From: Pacificitalea sp040119125
Lineage (GTDB): Bacteria; Pseudomonadota; Alphaproteobacteria; Rhodobacterales; Rhodobacteraceae
NCBI GenBank assembly: GCA_040119125.1
Contig: JBEDTR010000007.1
Coordinates: 124,001-188,000 of the forward strand
DNA length: 64,000 nucleotides
Direction of reading: 5' to 3'
Shown here: positions 15,695-25,197 of the stretch, one piece after another
Position numbering within the stretch: position 1 is the stretch's first letter
Layout of the letters: every line of letters begins with the position of its first letter
The notes under the pieces: generated by a model
The model's database searches: none
Seen by the model: the letters and a program-made list of their open reading frames with translations, nothing else
Told to the model about the DNA's origin: nothing
Position numbers and translations under genes: made by a program

Positions 15695-17220
15695 CAGCGC
15701 GCCATGACCGGAATGCAATCGGCCCGCTCGGCGACCAGCGCCGCACAGAATCGCCGCGCCTCTGACAGATCGTCGAACCCGGTCGCGCGCAGCCGGTAGA
15801 ACGTCCGCCCGCCGGAGCGCGCCTCCTGAACCACCCGGCCCTTGCCCTCCATCAATGCGCCGAAACGGCTATTGATCCGGCCCCATGCGCCGCGCGCGTC
15901 CTCGGCACTGTCAAATGCGCCCAATTGCACCAGCCGCGCGCCGACAGGGATATCCGCTGCGGCGACGTCTTCCACCTCAACCGGGGCTGTCGCCGTGACC
16001 GACGCCTGCACCGGCGCCACCCGCATCACCCGGCCCGCAGGCCGCGGGGCCGGGCGGGGGGAGCGTGCAGGCCCCGGTCCCTTGACCATCACACTCGGCT
16101 CGGGCGGCTGCGCCAGCGCCGCGACGCGCACGGTTTCGGCCACTTCTTCCTCAAGGCTCCGGGTCGCGCCCAAGGCCGCCATGATCGCCGAAGCGACATC
16201 GGGGTCATCCACCTCCGACACCGCCTCAGGCAGCACCTCCACAGGCGCGCTGTCGCGGGCGTCCATCTCCGGGGCGGACAGCTGCGCATCCGGCGCGCCC
16301 AAGGCCACGGTCTCCGGCTCCGCGATCAGGCTCGCCGCATCAGCGGCACGCGTGATCTCACGCGGGGCAGCATCAGCGGCAGGAAGCGTCACGCCACGGG
16401 TCAGACCCAGCATCATCTCGCGCGCGGCAGCGGCGGGATCCTTGCGGATCACATCCGGGGTCAGGCTCGCCAATGTCGCGGTGGTGCCCGGCAGGCCCTG
16501 CACCGGCACGCCCGTGCCGGCCCGCTCCAGCGGTGTGGTCGCCGCCGGGGCATTGGCCGCGCGGCTTACTTCAGCCTGCGCGGCAGCTTTCGCCTGCGCC
16601 AGCCGCTCGGCCTGCGCGGCGGCATCTGCCTGCGCCTGCATGGCGGCGGCCAGCTCGACACGCGGCTGATCCTCGGCCCGCAACCCATCGGGGACCGGCG
16701 CCAGAACCAATGCTTCGGGCACAGGCACAGCTTCGCCCAGAGACTGAACAGAGTTCACGGCAAGCCCTTGGTGCACGGCAATATTTCCGCCGGGATTTTC
16801 CGGTGCGACCCGCATGGGCCCCTCTTGCGCCGTCACCACCGGGATGCCCTGCACATCGCGCATCACCACGCGGTAGCTCCACACCCCCAGCCCCGCGATC
16901 AGCGAGACCGAGACCAGCGCGCCCATCACATTGATCAGAACCCGGCCCGTGCCGCTGTGCATCGGGGCGTCGGCCTCGGTTGCATAGGCCGCGCCATCGG
17001 CGCCGTAATAGGTGCCGCCCGACAGATCCTGCGGATCGAATTGATCGAACATCTGCCCCATCATCTGGGGCGCAGTGGCCACGCCATCACCGGGCTGGCC
17101 GCCAGTCCCGTCGCTCATCCGGGCCGTGCCACGGATCTCGCCGGGTCGTCCGGTCCGGTCGCCATCGCGGCGCGGCGCGTGGATCGCACCCTGCCGCCCA
17201 CCCTCAGTCGGGTATGCCAT
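15694..17220 (-). CDS. SPOR-domain membrane protein
   Basis: 508 residues from ATG 17220, chosen because GAGACGAGG lies just upstream. A cytoplasmic N-terminal region of about 90 residues is followed by one membrane segment ('VLINVMGALVSVSLIAGLGVW', about residues 95-115). Then comes a long Ala/Pro/Glu-rich periplasmic linker, and a C-terminal SPOR domain (about residues 430-505, 'ARLVQLGAFDSAEDARGAW'). SPOR domains bind denuded septal glycan, so a role at the division site is likely. It sits between argS and nagZ on one strand. Confidence 0.85.
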   Translation of the reverse strand: MAYPTEGGRQGAIHAPRRDGDRTGRPGEIRGTARMSDGTGGQPGDGVATAPQMMGQMFDQFDPQDLSGGTYYGADGAAYATEADAPMHSGTGRVLINVMGALVSVSLIAGLGVWSYRVVMRDVQGIPVVTAQEGPMRVAPENPGGNIAVHQGLAVNSVQSLGEAVPVPEALVLAPVPDGLRAEDQPRVELAAAMQAQADAAAQAERLAQAKAAAQAEVSRAANAPAATTPLERAGTGVPVQGLPGTTATLASLTPDVIRKDPAAAAREMMLGLTRGVTLPAADAAPREITRAADAASLIAEPETVALGAPDAQLSAPEMDARDSAPVEVLPEAVSEVDDPDVASAIMAALGATRSLEEEVAETVRVAALAQPPEPSVMVKGPGPARSPRPAPRPAGRVMRVAPVQASVTATAPVEVEDVAAADIPVGARLVQLGAFDSAEDARGAWGRINSRFGALMEGKGRVVQEARSGGRTFYRLRATGFDDLSEARRFCAALVAERADCIPVMAR

Positions 17221-17327
17221 TGCACTGCCTCGTCTCTCGCGCCCGCGCGCCAGCACGGGCACCGGGCGAGATACCGGGAACGGGCTGGATCGGGGGCTTT
17301 GCCTGCTTCCCCGATCCGGCGCTGGTG

Positions 17328-19070
17328 TCAGCGCATTTCATCTGCCGGGGTTACGCCAAGGATACCAAGCCCGTTGGAAATGACAACGGAAACGGCGCGG
17401 GCCAGCGCGATTTTGGGCAAGGCGGCGCTGGCGTCATCCTGCACAAAGCGCAGATCCGTGTCCTCATTGCCCTTGTTCCAGAGCGCGTGGAAGGCGGCGG
17501 CCAGCTCGTTGAGGAAAAACGCGATGCGATGCGGCTCGTTGGTGCGCGCCGCGATTTCCACCAAACGCGGCCATTCCGCCAGCTTTCGCGCGACGGCAAG
17601 CTCGGAGGGATGGGTGTTTCCGGTCAGGTCGGCGGCAATCAGGCTGGCGTCATCGGTGGCCTGCCCGGCCCCGTCGGCCTTACGAATGGCCGAGCACACC
17701 CGCGCATGGGCGTATTGCACATAGAACACAGGGTTCTCGCGACTTTGCTCCAGCACCTTGTCAAAATCGAAATCCAGCGGCGCGTCGTTCTTGCGCGTCA
17801 GCATGACGAACCGGGTCACATCCGGGCCGACCTCATCCACCACATCGCGCAGGGTGACGAAGTTGCCCGCCCGCTTCGACATCTTGAACGGCTCGCCGTT
17901 CTTCCACAGCTTCACCAATTGCGTCAGCTTCACATCCAGCGGCACCGTGCCGCCCGACAGCGCCGATACGGCCGCCTTCATGCGTTTCACATAACCGCCG
18001 TGATCGGCACCGAACACGTCGATCAGCGCGTCATATCCGCGACTTACCTTATCATAGTGATAGGCGATGTCGGGGGCGAAATAGGTCCAGGATTCATCCG
18101 ATTTCATGATCGGGCGGTCGACGTCATCGCCATGCGCGGTCGACCGGAACAGCGTCTGCTCGCGCGGCTCCCAATCCTCGGGTGTCTTGCCCTTCGGCGG
18201 CTCCAGCGTGCCGCGATAGATCAGATCCTTGGCGCGCAGATCCTCGATCGCCGCTTCGATCTTGCCCGTGCCATAAAGCGATTTTTCCGAGAAGAAGCGA
18301 TCCATCTCGACGCCGAGCGCCTTCAGATCGGACCGGATCAGCTCCATCATCGCGGCGGTGCCGAAATCGCGCACCTCCTCCAGCCAGACGGATTCGGGCT
18401 GACCGACATAGGCATCTCCGACCTTGTCCTTCAGCGCCTGACCGACCTCGATCAGATAGTCGCCGGGATAGGTGCCATCCTCAAATGCGACCTCCTGCCC
18501 ATGCGCTTCGAGGTAGCGCAGGTAGACCGACCGCGCGAGCACATCGACCTGCGCACCGCCATCATTGATGTAATATTCCCGCGTGACCTCATAGCCCGCG
18601 AAATCCAGCAGCCCGGCCAGCGCGTCGCCAAACACCGCGCCGCGCGTGTGGCCCACATGCAACGGACCCGTGGGGTTGGCCGAGACATATTCCACGTTCA
18701 CCTTGCGCCCCTGCCCCAGATCCGACCGGCCATAGCCGTCGCCGCCCTGCAACACGGCGCGCGTCACATCGGCCCAGACCTGCGCGCCCAGCCGCAGGTT
18801 CAAAAACCCCGGCCCTGCGATTTCGGCGGTCTCAATGCGCGGATCTTCGGCCAGCTTCGCGGCCAGCGCCTCGGCGATGTCGCGCGGCTTCAGGCCCGCG
18901 GGCTTGGCCAGCACCATTGCGGCGTTGGTCGCCATGTCGCCATGCGCCGGATCGCGCGGAGGCTCCACCGTGACATTGTCGAGCGACAGCCCGGCGGGCA
19001 GGTCGCCCGCGTCCATCATGGCCCCGAGCGTATCGAGGACGAGGCGGTGAATGTCGGCGAAAATATGCAT
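17328..19070 (-). CDS. argS: Arginine--tRNA ligase
   Basis: 580 residues, class I synthetase. The HIGH motif appears as 'HVGHTRGAVFGDAL' (about residue 130) and the KMSKS motif as 'KMSKRAGNFVTL'. 'ANPTGPLHVGH' is the ArgRS-specific form. The C-terminal anticodon-binding helical domain includes 'VQYAHARVCSAIRK'. It heads a minus-strand group including the SPOR protein and nagZ, 107 bases downstream. Confidence 0.96.
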   Translation of the reverse strand: MHIFADIHRLVLDTLGAMMDAGDLPAGLSLDNVTVEPPRDPAHGDMATNAAMVLAKPAGLKPRDIAEALAAKLAEDPRIETAEIAGPGFLNLRLGAQVWADVTRAVLQGGDGYGRSDLGQGRKVNVEYVSANPTGPLHVGHTRGAVFGDALAGLLDFAGYEVTREYYINDGGAQVDVLARSVYLRYLEAHGQEVAFEDGTYPGDYLIEVGQALKDKVGDAYVGQPESVWLEEVRDFGTAAMMELIRSDLKALGVEMDRFFSEKSLYGTGKIEAAIEDLRAKDLIYRGTLEPPKGKTPEDWEPREQTLFRSTAHGDDVDRPIMKSDESWTYFAPDIAYHYDKVSRGYDALIDVFGADHGGYVKRMKAAVSALSGGTVPLDVKLTQLVKLWKNGEPFKMSKRAGNFVTLRDVVDEVGPDVTRFVMLTRKNDAPLDFDFDKVLEQSRENPVFYVQYAHARVCSAIRKADGAGQATDDASLIAADLTGNTHPSELAVARKLAEWPRLVEIAARTNEPHRIAFFLNELAAAFHALWNKGNEDTDLRFVQDDASAALPKIALARAVSVVISNGLGILGVTPADEMR

Positions 19071-19530
19071 GAACGGCTCCCGGATGATCCGCCGGGATGT
19101 ATCAGAGGCAGTCAGCGCGTCAACTGCAAGCTCCCCACGCGCGCCGGTTGCACGGCTCCTTCGGGCCCTCGCTCAATAGGTCGCGCACAACAGCCCGCGC
19201 CGCATCATCGATTTGCCCGGACTACTCCCGCGCTCCGTCTAACAGCGCGCCCCGCCCGCATTTCACCCCCACCGCACCGCAGATCGCACCATGCCCTCCC
19301 CTATCCGCCACGCGGGGGCGCCCTCCCCCGGCACGCCCAGCGGCCAATCCCACAGCCCCAAACCACCTCGCCGCACCCCGCGTCACCCTGCCTTCCGGCG
19401 CCTTTGTCGCGCCCCCTGCGTCGTAAAGCGCATTGCCCTGTCAGCCCGAACCTCCTAAACCGTGCGTGGAAACGGGCCGCCTTTGGGATGGGTTGCGCCC
19501 GGCGTAGCAGGACTAAGCCAGGAGACACCT
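19071..19530 (+). other. Divergent intergenic region argS/ctaD
   Basis: Carries the upstream regions of two divergent genes. On the minus strand TTGACG (19118-19123) with ATACAT 15 bases on is a weak promoter candidate for argS. On the plus side no clear promoter was found; the centre is strongly C-rich on the plus strand. No RNA gene or credible ORF was seen. Confidence 0.45.
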
Positions 19531-21204
19531 ATGGCGGACGCAGCCATTCACGGTCACGGGCATGACGACAACCGGGGGTTCTTCACCCGGTGGTTCATGT
19601 CCACCAACCACAAAGATATCGGGATCCTCTACCTGATCACCGCCGCGGTGGTCGGGTTCATCTCCGTCGCCTTCACCGTTTATATGCGGATGGAGCTAAT
19701 GGAGCCGGGCGTGCAGTTCATGTGTGCCGAAGGCGCACGCCTGCTGCCTGCCGCAGCCGGGGAATGCACCCCCAACGGGCACTTGTGGAACGTGCTCATC
19801 ACCGCCCACGGCATCCTTATGATGTTCTTCGTGGTGATTCCCGCCCTCTTCGGCGGCTTCGGCAACTACTTCATGCCGTTGCAGATCGGCGCGCCGGACA
19901 TGGCGTTCCCCCGTCTGAACAACCTCTCCTACTGGCTCTATGTCGCGGGCACCGCGCTCGCCGTGGCGTCGGTCCTGTCGCCGGGCGGCAATGGTCAGCT
20001 GGGTTCGGGCATCGGCTGGGTTCTTTACCCGCCGCTCTCCACCACCGAAGGCGGATATTCCACCGATCTCGCGATCTTCGCCGTGCACGTGTCGGGCGCC
20101 AGCTCGATCCTCGGCGCGATCAACATGATCACCACCTTCCTCAACATGCGTGCGCCGGGCATGACCCTGCATAAGGTGCCGCTGTTCGCGTGGTCGATCT
20201 TCGTCACTGCTTGGCTGATCCTTCTGGCTCTGCCGGTGCTTGCCGGCGCGATCACCATGCTGCTCACCGACCGGAACTTCGGCACCGCCTTCTTCGATCC
20301 CGCAGGCGGCGGCGACCCGATCCTCTACCAGCACATCTTGTGGTTCTTCGGTCACCCCGAGGTCTACATCATCATCCTGCCGGGCTTTGGCATCATCTCC
20401 CATGTGATCGCCACCTTCTCGCGCAAGCCGATCTTCGGCTACCTGCCGATGGTCTACGCAATGGTGTCGATCGGTGTTCTGGGCTTCGTCGTCTGGGCGC
20501 ACCACATGTATACGGTCGGCATGTCCCTGACCCAGCAGAGCTACTTCATGCTGGCAACCATGGTCATCGCCGTGCCCACGGGCATCAAGGTGTTCTCCTG
20601 GATCGCGACCATGTGGGGCGGTTCGGTGGAATTCAAATCCCCGATGCTCTGGGCCTTCGGCTTCCTGTTCCTGTTCACCGTCGGCGGCGTCACCGGCGTG
20701 GTGCTCAGCCAGGCAGGCATCGACCGGGTCTATCACGACACCTATTACGTCGTGGCCCACTTCCACTATGTGATGTCGCTCGGGGCCATCTTTGCCATCT
20801 TCGCGGGGATCTACTTCTACTTCCCCAAGATGACCGGCAAAATGTATAACGAGCCGCTCGCCAAGCTGCATTTCTGGATGATGTTTATCGGTGCGAACCT
20901 GACCTTCTTCCCGCAGCACTTCCTTGGCCGTCAGGGCATGCCGCGCCGCTACATTGACTACCCGGAGGCTTTCGCCACCTGGAACATGGTCAGCTCGATC
21001 GGTGCCTTCGTCGCCTTCGCGTCCTTCCTGCTGTTCTTCGGCATCATGGCCCATGCGCTGCTGCGCGGTCGTCCCGAAACCCGTCCCAACCCGTGGAACG
21101 AGTATGCGGACACGCTGGAATGGACCCTGCCTTCGCCGCCGCCCGAACACACGTTCGAGCAGCTTCCCAAGCGCGAAGACTGGGACAAGCAGCACGCCCA
21201 TTAA
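19531..21204 (+). CDS. ctaD: Cytochrome c oxidase subunit I (aa3 type)
   Basis: 557 residues. The start ATG 19531 follows a strong AGGAGA site; an upstream in-frame start at 19462 adds nothing family-like. Twelve membrane segments are expected. 'WFFGHPEVYIIILPGFG' carries the CuB His and the cross-linked His-Tyr pair, 'WAHHMYTVG' more CuB His, and 'HDTYYVVAHFHYV' the heme-binding His residues. This is the catalytic subunit of the terminal oxidase in the inner membrane. It stands alone, apart from the ctaC-ctaB-ctaG genes, as usual in this family of bacteria, and has its own terminator. Confidence 0.97.
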   Translation: MADAAIHGHGHDDNRGFFTRWFMSTNHKDIGILYLITAAVVGFISVAFTVYMRMELMEPGVQFMCAEGARLLPAAAGECTPNGHLWNVLITAHGILMMFFVVIPALFGGFGNYFMPLQIGAPDMAFPRLNNLSYWLYVAGTALAVASVLSPGGNGQLGSGIGWVLYPPLSTTEGGYSTDLAIFAVHVSGASSILGAINMITTFLNMRAPGMTLHKVPLFAWSIFVTAWLILLALPVLAGAITMLLTDRNFGTAFFDPAGGGDPILYQHILWFFGHPEVYIIILPGFGIISHVIATFSRKPIFGYLPMVYAMVSIGVLGFVVWAHHMYTVGMSLTQQSYFMLATMVIAVPTGIKVFSWIATMWGGSVEFKSPMLWAFGFLFLFTVGGVTGVVLSQAGIDRVYHDTYYVVAHFHYVMSLGAIFAIFAGIYFYFPKMTGKMYNEPLAKLHFWMMFIGANLTFFPQHFLGRQGMPRRYIDYPEAFATWNMVSSIGAFVAFASFLLFFGIMAHALLRGRPETRPNPWNEYADTLEWTLPSPPPEHTFEQLPKREDWDKQHAH

Positions 21205-21231
21205 GCCGGGCCTTCAGCACCAGACAGCAGA

Positions 21232-21260
21232 CGGGCCCCGGCATCACGCCGGGGCCCGTT
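21232..21260 (+). terminator. Intrinsic terminator of ctaD
   Basis: An 11-bp GC-rich perfect stem (CGGGCCCCGGC / GCCGGGGCCCG) with a 5-base loop is followed by TTTC, 28 bases after the ctaD stop. Confidence 0.8.
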
Positions 21261-21390
21261 TCGCATCAACCCAGCCGTCGCGACGACCCAGAACCAGACC
21301 GGTCGCGCAGGCCCCCGATGATCGCCCCTCACCGTCACACGTCGCGACCGCACGCTGATCTCCACACCCCGCCCAACCGTCCGAGCCGCC

Positions 21391-21930
21391 ATGCCCTATG
21401 AATGGATCCCGCACCCGCCCGATGGTCAGCCGCTCCCCGATCCGGGCGCGGCCACACCACTGCGGCTGCACGCATGGCCCTATCGGTCGCTATCGCGGCG
21501 CGGGTTTGCCGGGTTCATCGCCGCGACCTTCGTGCTGCTGATGGTGCCCTTGATGCCCGCGCTCGGCACGCCGGTGGCCTTCGCATTGCTGCCGTTCCTT
21601 CTGGGCGCGCTGGCGTTGCTCTACCTGCTGCTGCAACGCAATCAGCGCGATGGCGAGATGGTCGAGGAACTGACCCTCACCGCCTCCGAGATCCGCCTCA
21701 CCCGCCACAATCCCCGTGCCGCGCGCCAAGACTGGCAGGCCCATCCCTACTGGACCCGGCTGTCGTTGCACGCGCATAGCGGACCCGTGCCCCAATACCT
21801 GACGCTGCACGGCAATGGCCGCGAGGTCGAACTCGGCGCCTTTCTCACGCCCGCCGAACGTGAGACGCTGCATGCCGACCTCGCCCGCGCCCTTGCCGCC
21901 GCGCGCGCGCCCTTAGCGGAGCCGACCTGA
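21391..21930 (+). CDS. DUF2244 family membrane protein
   Basis: 179 residues with two membrane segments (about residues 41-62 and 65-88, 'AGFIAATFVLLMVPLMPALG' and 'VAFALLPFLLGALALLYLLL') followed by a soluble C-terminal half. The pattern is that of DUF2244, often found next to cytochrome oxidase genes; I infer a link to respiration from position only. The stop overlaps the next start by one base (TGATG), so the downstream gene is translationally coupled. Confidence 0.75.
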   Translation: MPYEWIPHPPDGQPLPDPGAATPLRLHAWPYRSLSRRGFAGFIAATFVLLMVPLMPALGTPVAFALLPFLLGALALLYLLLQRNQRDGEMVEELTLTASEIRLTRHNPRAARQDWQAHPYWTRLSLHAHSGPVPQYLTLHGNGREVELGAFLTPAERETLHADLARALAAARAPLAEPT

Positions 21931-22835
21931 TGGCCCAGAACCCCGCCACCCCAAAGCTCCGCCGCCTTGCCTTGCGCATCGCGGCCCGCCTTGGCCTTGC
22001 CCCGCATCTGCCCCGCCAACGGTCCGAGGCCGCGGCCCTCGCGCTGCGCGCCACGCCTCCCGCGCCCCTTGGCGACGGGGCCGAGGTCGTCTTTCTGATC
22101 CCGCTGGTGGGGCGCGCCCATGTGGGCGACTGGGCGCAGGTCTCCGCCGCGCTCGCCCGCACGCTGCAAGGCTTCCGCAACCAGACCGATCCACGTTGGC
22201 GCGCCATCATCTGTGGGCAGGACCGGCCCGACGGGGTGGCCTTCGATGACCGCGTGCAGTTCCTGCCCTTCACCGATGCGGTCGAGGGCAATGACAAATG
22301 GGATAAACTCGACCGCCTCGCCCGGCACCTGCCCGCGCTTGGCCTGAGCACGGGCTACGCCATGCCCTTCGACGCCGATGACCTGCTGCGCGACGATGCC
22401 GTGGCGCGGATGCTGTCAGAGCCCGCCCCCGGCGGGTGGCTCATCACACAAGGCTGGGTCTGGGATGTGGGCCGCGACCGGATCGGCGCCGCCCGTCCGC
22501 AATCGCTGGCCGAGCCGGGGCAGAAGGCCTTGTGGAAGCTCTGCGGCTCCACCGCCGCGTTCCGCATCGGTGCCGCAAGCGCCGGGGTGTCCGAGGCCGA
22601 AGCGGAATTCATCGCCGCCGTGACCGGCCATGAACACCGCATGTTCCCCTATCTCGCCACCCTCGCAGGCCGCCCGCTGCGCCCCCTGCCGGGCGCGCCC
22701 GCTGTCGGCTATCTCATCGGGCATGGCGAAAATTTCGGGGCACGTCGGGGGCGCGTGTCGTTTAAACGCCGCTTCGTCGACCGCTTCCCGGCAGGCGACG
22801 CAGGCCGCAGCGACCTGACCCGGCATTTTCCCTGA
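21930..22835 (+). CDS. Glycosyltransferase-like protein
   Basis: 301 residues. 'VVFLIPLVGRAHVGDWAQV' opens a Rossmann-like fold and 'YAMPFDADDLLRDDAVARML' provides a DxD-type nucleotide-sugar/metal site followed by acidic residues. 'FRNQTDPRWRAIICGQDRP' is like the start of GT-A enzymes. I therefore call it a putative glycosyltransferase; acceptor and sugar are unknown. It is coupled by a one-base overlap to the DUF2244 gene. The C-terminal region is basic. Confidence 0.6.
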   Translation: MAQNPATPKLRRLALRIAARLGLAPHLPRQRSEAAALALRATPPAPLGDGAEVVFLIPLVGRAHVGDWAQVSAALARTLQGFRNQTDPRWRAIICGQDRPDGVAFDDRVQFLPFTDAVEGNDKWDKLDRLARHLPALGLSTGYAMPFDADDLLRDDAVARMLSEPAPGGWLITQGWVWDVGRDRIGAARPQSLAEPGQKALWKLCGSTAAFRIGAASAGVSEAEAEFIAAVTGHEHRMFPYLATLAGRPLRPLPGAPAVGYLIGHGENFGARRGRVSFKRRFVDRFPAGDAGRSDLTRHFP

Positions 22836-22854
22836 ACTTCAAACGCGCGGCGCA

Positions 22855-22876
22855 GGGCACGCCCCAAGGCGCGCCC
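22855..22876. terminator. Hairpin between convergent genes
   Basis: GGGCACGCC and GGCGCGCCC can form a stem with one mismatch around CCAA. It lies midway between the end of the glycosyltransferase-like gene (plus) and the end of cysE (minus). There is no T-run, so it is at best a weak terminator or RNA 3'-end stabiliser. Confidence 0.3.
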
Positions 22877-22917
22877 CTCACTTCCGACAGGTCCCCAACG
22901 GGCAGCCGTCGCGGCGC

Positions 22918-23742
22918 TTACGCCCCGCGATCGCCCGAGGACAGACCCAGCAGCTGATCCATCGTAACCGCAGGCTGCGCGCAGCCCGCCTCACCCACGA
23001 CTTTCGCGGGCACCCCGGCCACGGTCGATTTCGGCGGCACGTCATGCAGCACCACGGACCCGGCAGCAATGCGGCTGCAATCGCCCACGCTGATATTGCC
23101 CAGCACCTTCGCGCCCGCGCCGATCAACACACCATTGCCGATCTTCGGATGGCGGTCGTCGTCTTCCTTGCCGGTCCCGCCAAGCGTCACCGAATGCAGC
23201 ATCGACACATTATCGCCCACCACCGCCGTCTCGCCGATGACGATGGAATGGGCGTGGTCGATCATGATGCCCCGCCCGACACGCGCCGCCGGGTGAATAT
23301 CGATGCCGAAAATCTCCGACACGCGCATCTGGATGAAATAAGCCAGATCATGCCGCCCCTGACGCCACAGCCAATGCCCGACCCGATAGGCCTGAATCGC
23401 CTGAAAGCCTTTGAAATACAGAATCGGCTGGATGAAGCGATGGCAGGCCGGGTCGCGCTCATAGACCGCGACCAGATCGGCCCGCGCCGCCGTGGTCAGA
23501 TCCGGGTCCGCGCCATAGGCCTCATCCGCGATCTCGCGCAGCACCTGCGCGCTCATCTCGCCCGAGGCCAGCTTCAACGCCAGCCGATAGGCCAGCGCGC
23601 GCTCCATTGTGGGGTGGTGCAGGATACACGAATGGAACATGCCCCCCAGCAACGGTTCCTCGGCCACAGCCGTGCGGGCTTCTTCCGCAATGCGACTCCA
23701 GACCGGGTCGACCTCGGCAATACGGCGTTCTGGCTTGGCCAT
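22918..23742 (-). CDS. cysE: Serine O-acetyltransferase
   Basis: 274 residues. It makes O-acetylserine from serine and acetyl-CoA, the first step of cysteine synthesis. The N-terminal helical domain is followed by left-handed beta-helix hexapeptide repeats ('GIDIHPAARVGRGIMIDHA', 'VLIGAGAKVLGNISVGD'). ATG 23742 was chosen because AAAGG lies 9 bases upstream; a second ATG at 23751 overlaps that site. As I recall, cysE commonly neighbours the downstream end of the GTA cluster in Rhodobacterales, which fits here. Confidence 0.93.
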   Translation of the reverse strand: MAKPERRIAEVDPVWSRIAEEARTAVAEEPLLGGMFHSCILHHPTMERALAYRLALKLASGEMSAQVLREIADEAYGADPDLTTAARADLVAVYERDPACHRFIQPILYFKGFQAIQAYRVGHWLWRQGRHDLAYFIQMRVSEIFGIDIHPAARVGRGIMIDHAHSIVIGETAVVGDNVSMLHSVTLGGTGKEDDDRHPKIGNGVLIGAGAKVLGNISVGDCSRIAAGSVVLHDVPPKSTVAGVPAKVVGEAGCAQPAVTMDQLLGLSSGDRGA

Positions 23743-23907
23743 CGGGAGCATCCTTTCGTTCGCGTCCTGCGCTCCCAGATAGCATAGCACAGGCCGGGGG
23801 GAAGCCTGTAGATAGGTATCGTGCTGTGTGCAGCCAAGCCCCGCTTTCCTCGCGCGCCCCCCGTGCGCCCCTTGACCCCTGCGCCATGTCAGGGCATCGC
23901 AAGCGTC

Positions 23908-24291
23908 ATGGCAGACCGATCCGACCTCCTGATCCTCGACGGCGTGCTCAGCGACCGCGGCTCGAAATACGCCGTCGCAGGCGCGCCCGCCCATTGCAAG
24001 GCAGAGGCCGACGCGCTTCTCAAAGCGCTCAAACGCAACAAGAAATTCGCCAAGGCCACCCATAACACATGGGCGCTTCTGCTATCCGACACGCCGATCA
24101 AGGCCGACGACGGCGAGGCAGGCGCCGGTATGGTCATCCTGCGCATGCTGGAGCGCGCCGGGCTTGAGAACCATCTCATCATCGTCACCCGCTGGTTCGG
24201 CGGCACCCATCTGGGCGGAGATCGCTTTCGTCACGTCCAAACCGCCGTCCGCGCCTATATGACCGAAATCGGCATCAACCCCGCTGGCTAA
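23908..24291 (+). CDS. YigZ/IMPACT (UPF0029) family protein
   Basis: 127 residues from ATG 23908; a longer frame to 23821 is unlikely because the extra residues are Pro/Arg-rich and non-conserved. 'DDGEAGAGMVILRMLERAG' and 'VTRWFGGTHLGGDRFRHV' match the conserved core of the YigZ N-terminal domain. The C-terminal ferredoxin-like domain of full-length YigZ (about 200 residues) is missing, so this is a single-domain form. Function is unclear. It is divergent from cysE and is followed by the tandem repeat array. Confidence 0.7.
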   Translation: MADRSDLLILDGVLSDRGSKYAVAGAPAHCKAEADALLKALKRNKKFAKATHNTWALLLSDTPIKADDGEAGAGMVILRMLERAGLENHLIIVTRWFGGTHLGGDRFRHVQTAVRAYMTEIGINPAG

Positions 24292-24411
24292 CCGCGCTCC
24301 GCCACGCGATCTTCCAACGCCACGGAGACCCGCCCCGTGCCTTTGCCTTATTCGCAGACAGATACGCTCAGCTTGCAGGCCGCTCCGACAATAGAAAATT
24401 GTGCACGACGT

Positions 24412-25184
24412 CAGCCTGCCCGTGGGATGGCGCCGGGACGGTTGAGCGGTGTGCTTTATGGTGAAACCAGCCTGCCCGCTCCGAGGTCAGCGTGAGATGG
24501 CAAAGCGCCAGCCCGCCGGAACGGGCAGGCGCTCGCCCGCGCGCTTCGCTTGTTCGCGGGCGGACGCGCTCAGTTCAGGTGACTCACTTGAATCGAAAGG
24601 ACAAAGCGCACCATCAGCCTGCCCGTGGGATGGCGCTACAACACCCGAACAGCGCACTTTATCCCACCAAACCCCTCCCCGCCCCAAAATCAGCGCAACA
24701 TACCAAAGCGCCAGCCCGCCCGAACGGGCAGGCGCTCGCCCGCGCGCTTCGCTTGTTCGCGGGCGGAAGCGCTTACCTCGGGTGACTCACCGGAATCGAA
24801 AGGACGAAGCGCACCATCAGCCTGCCCGTGGGATGGCGCTACAACGACTGAACAGGGCACTTTATCCCAGCCAAACCCCTCCCCGCCCCGAGATCGGCGC
24901 AACATACCAAAGCGCCAGCCCGCCGGAACGGGCAGGCGCTCGCCCGCGCGCTTCGCTTGTTCGCGGGCGAAAGCGCTCAGCTCAGGTGACTCACCTGAAT
25001 CGAAAGGACAAAGCGCACCATCAGCCTGCCCGTGGGATGGCGCCACAACACCCGAACAGCGCGCTTTATCCCACCAAACCCCTCCCCGCCCCGAAATCAG
25101 CGCAACATACCAAAGCGCCAGCCCGCCCGAACGGGCAGGCGCTCGCCCGCGCGCTTCGCTTGTTCGCGGGCGGAAGCGCTCAGC
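24412..25184. repeat. Tandem repeat array, ~203-bp unit with several hairpins
   Basis: Units start at 24501, 24704, 24908 and 25111 (anchor CAAAGCGCCAGCCCGCC), giving periods of 203, 204 and 203 bases. Three copies are full and the fourth stops after about 74 bases; a degenerate partial copy precedes the first from about 24412. Copies differ at scattered positions. Each full unit holds three or four inverted repeats: GCGCCAGCCCG/CGGGCAGGCGC, CGCCCGCG/CGCGGGCG, TTCAGGTGA/TCACCTGAA, and GCGC-CATC/GATG-GCGC. The period is not a constant multiple of three and no frame is conserved across copies, so it is non-coding. It lies between two convergent transcripts, the YigZ-like gene and the GTA cluster. 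Confidence 0.95.
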
Positions 25185-25197
25185 ACCGTAGCCCCCC

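Noticed and set aside
15925..19565. Long plus-strand frames opposite the SPOR, argS and neighbouring genes
   Set aside because: Shadows of strongly supported minus-strand genes; composition is Arg/His-rich with no recognisable domain, and one would run through the ctaD start region.
24501..25184. CRISPR array
   Set aside because: Units are about 203 bp and nearly identical along their whole length; there are no short repeats alternating with unique spacers and no cas genes nearby.
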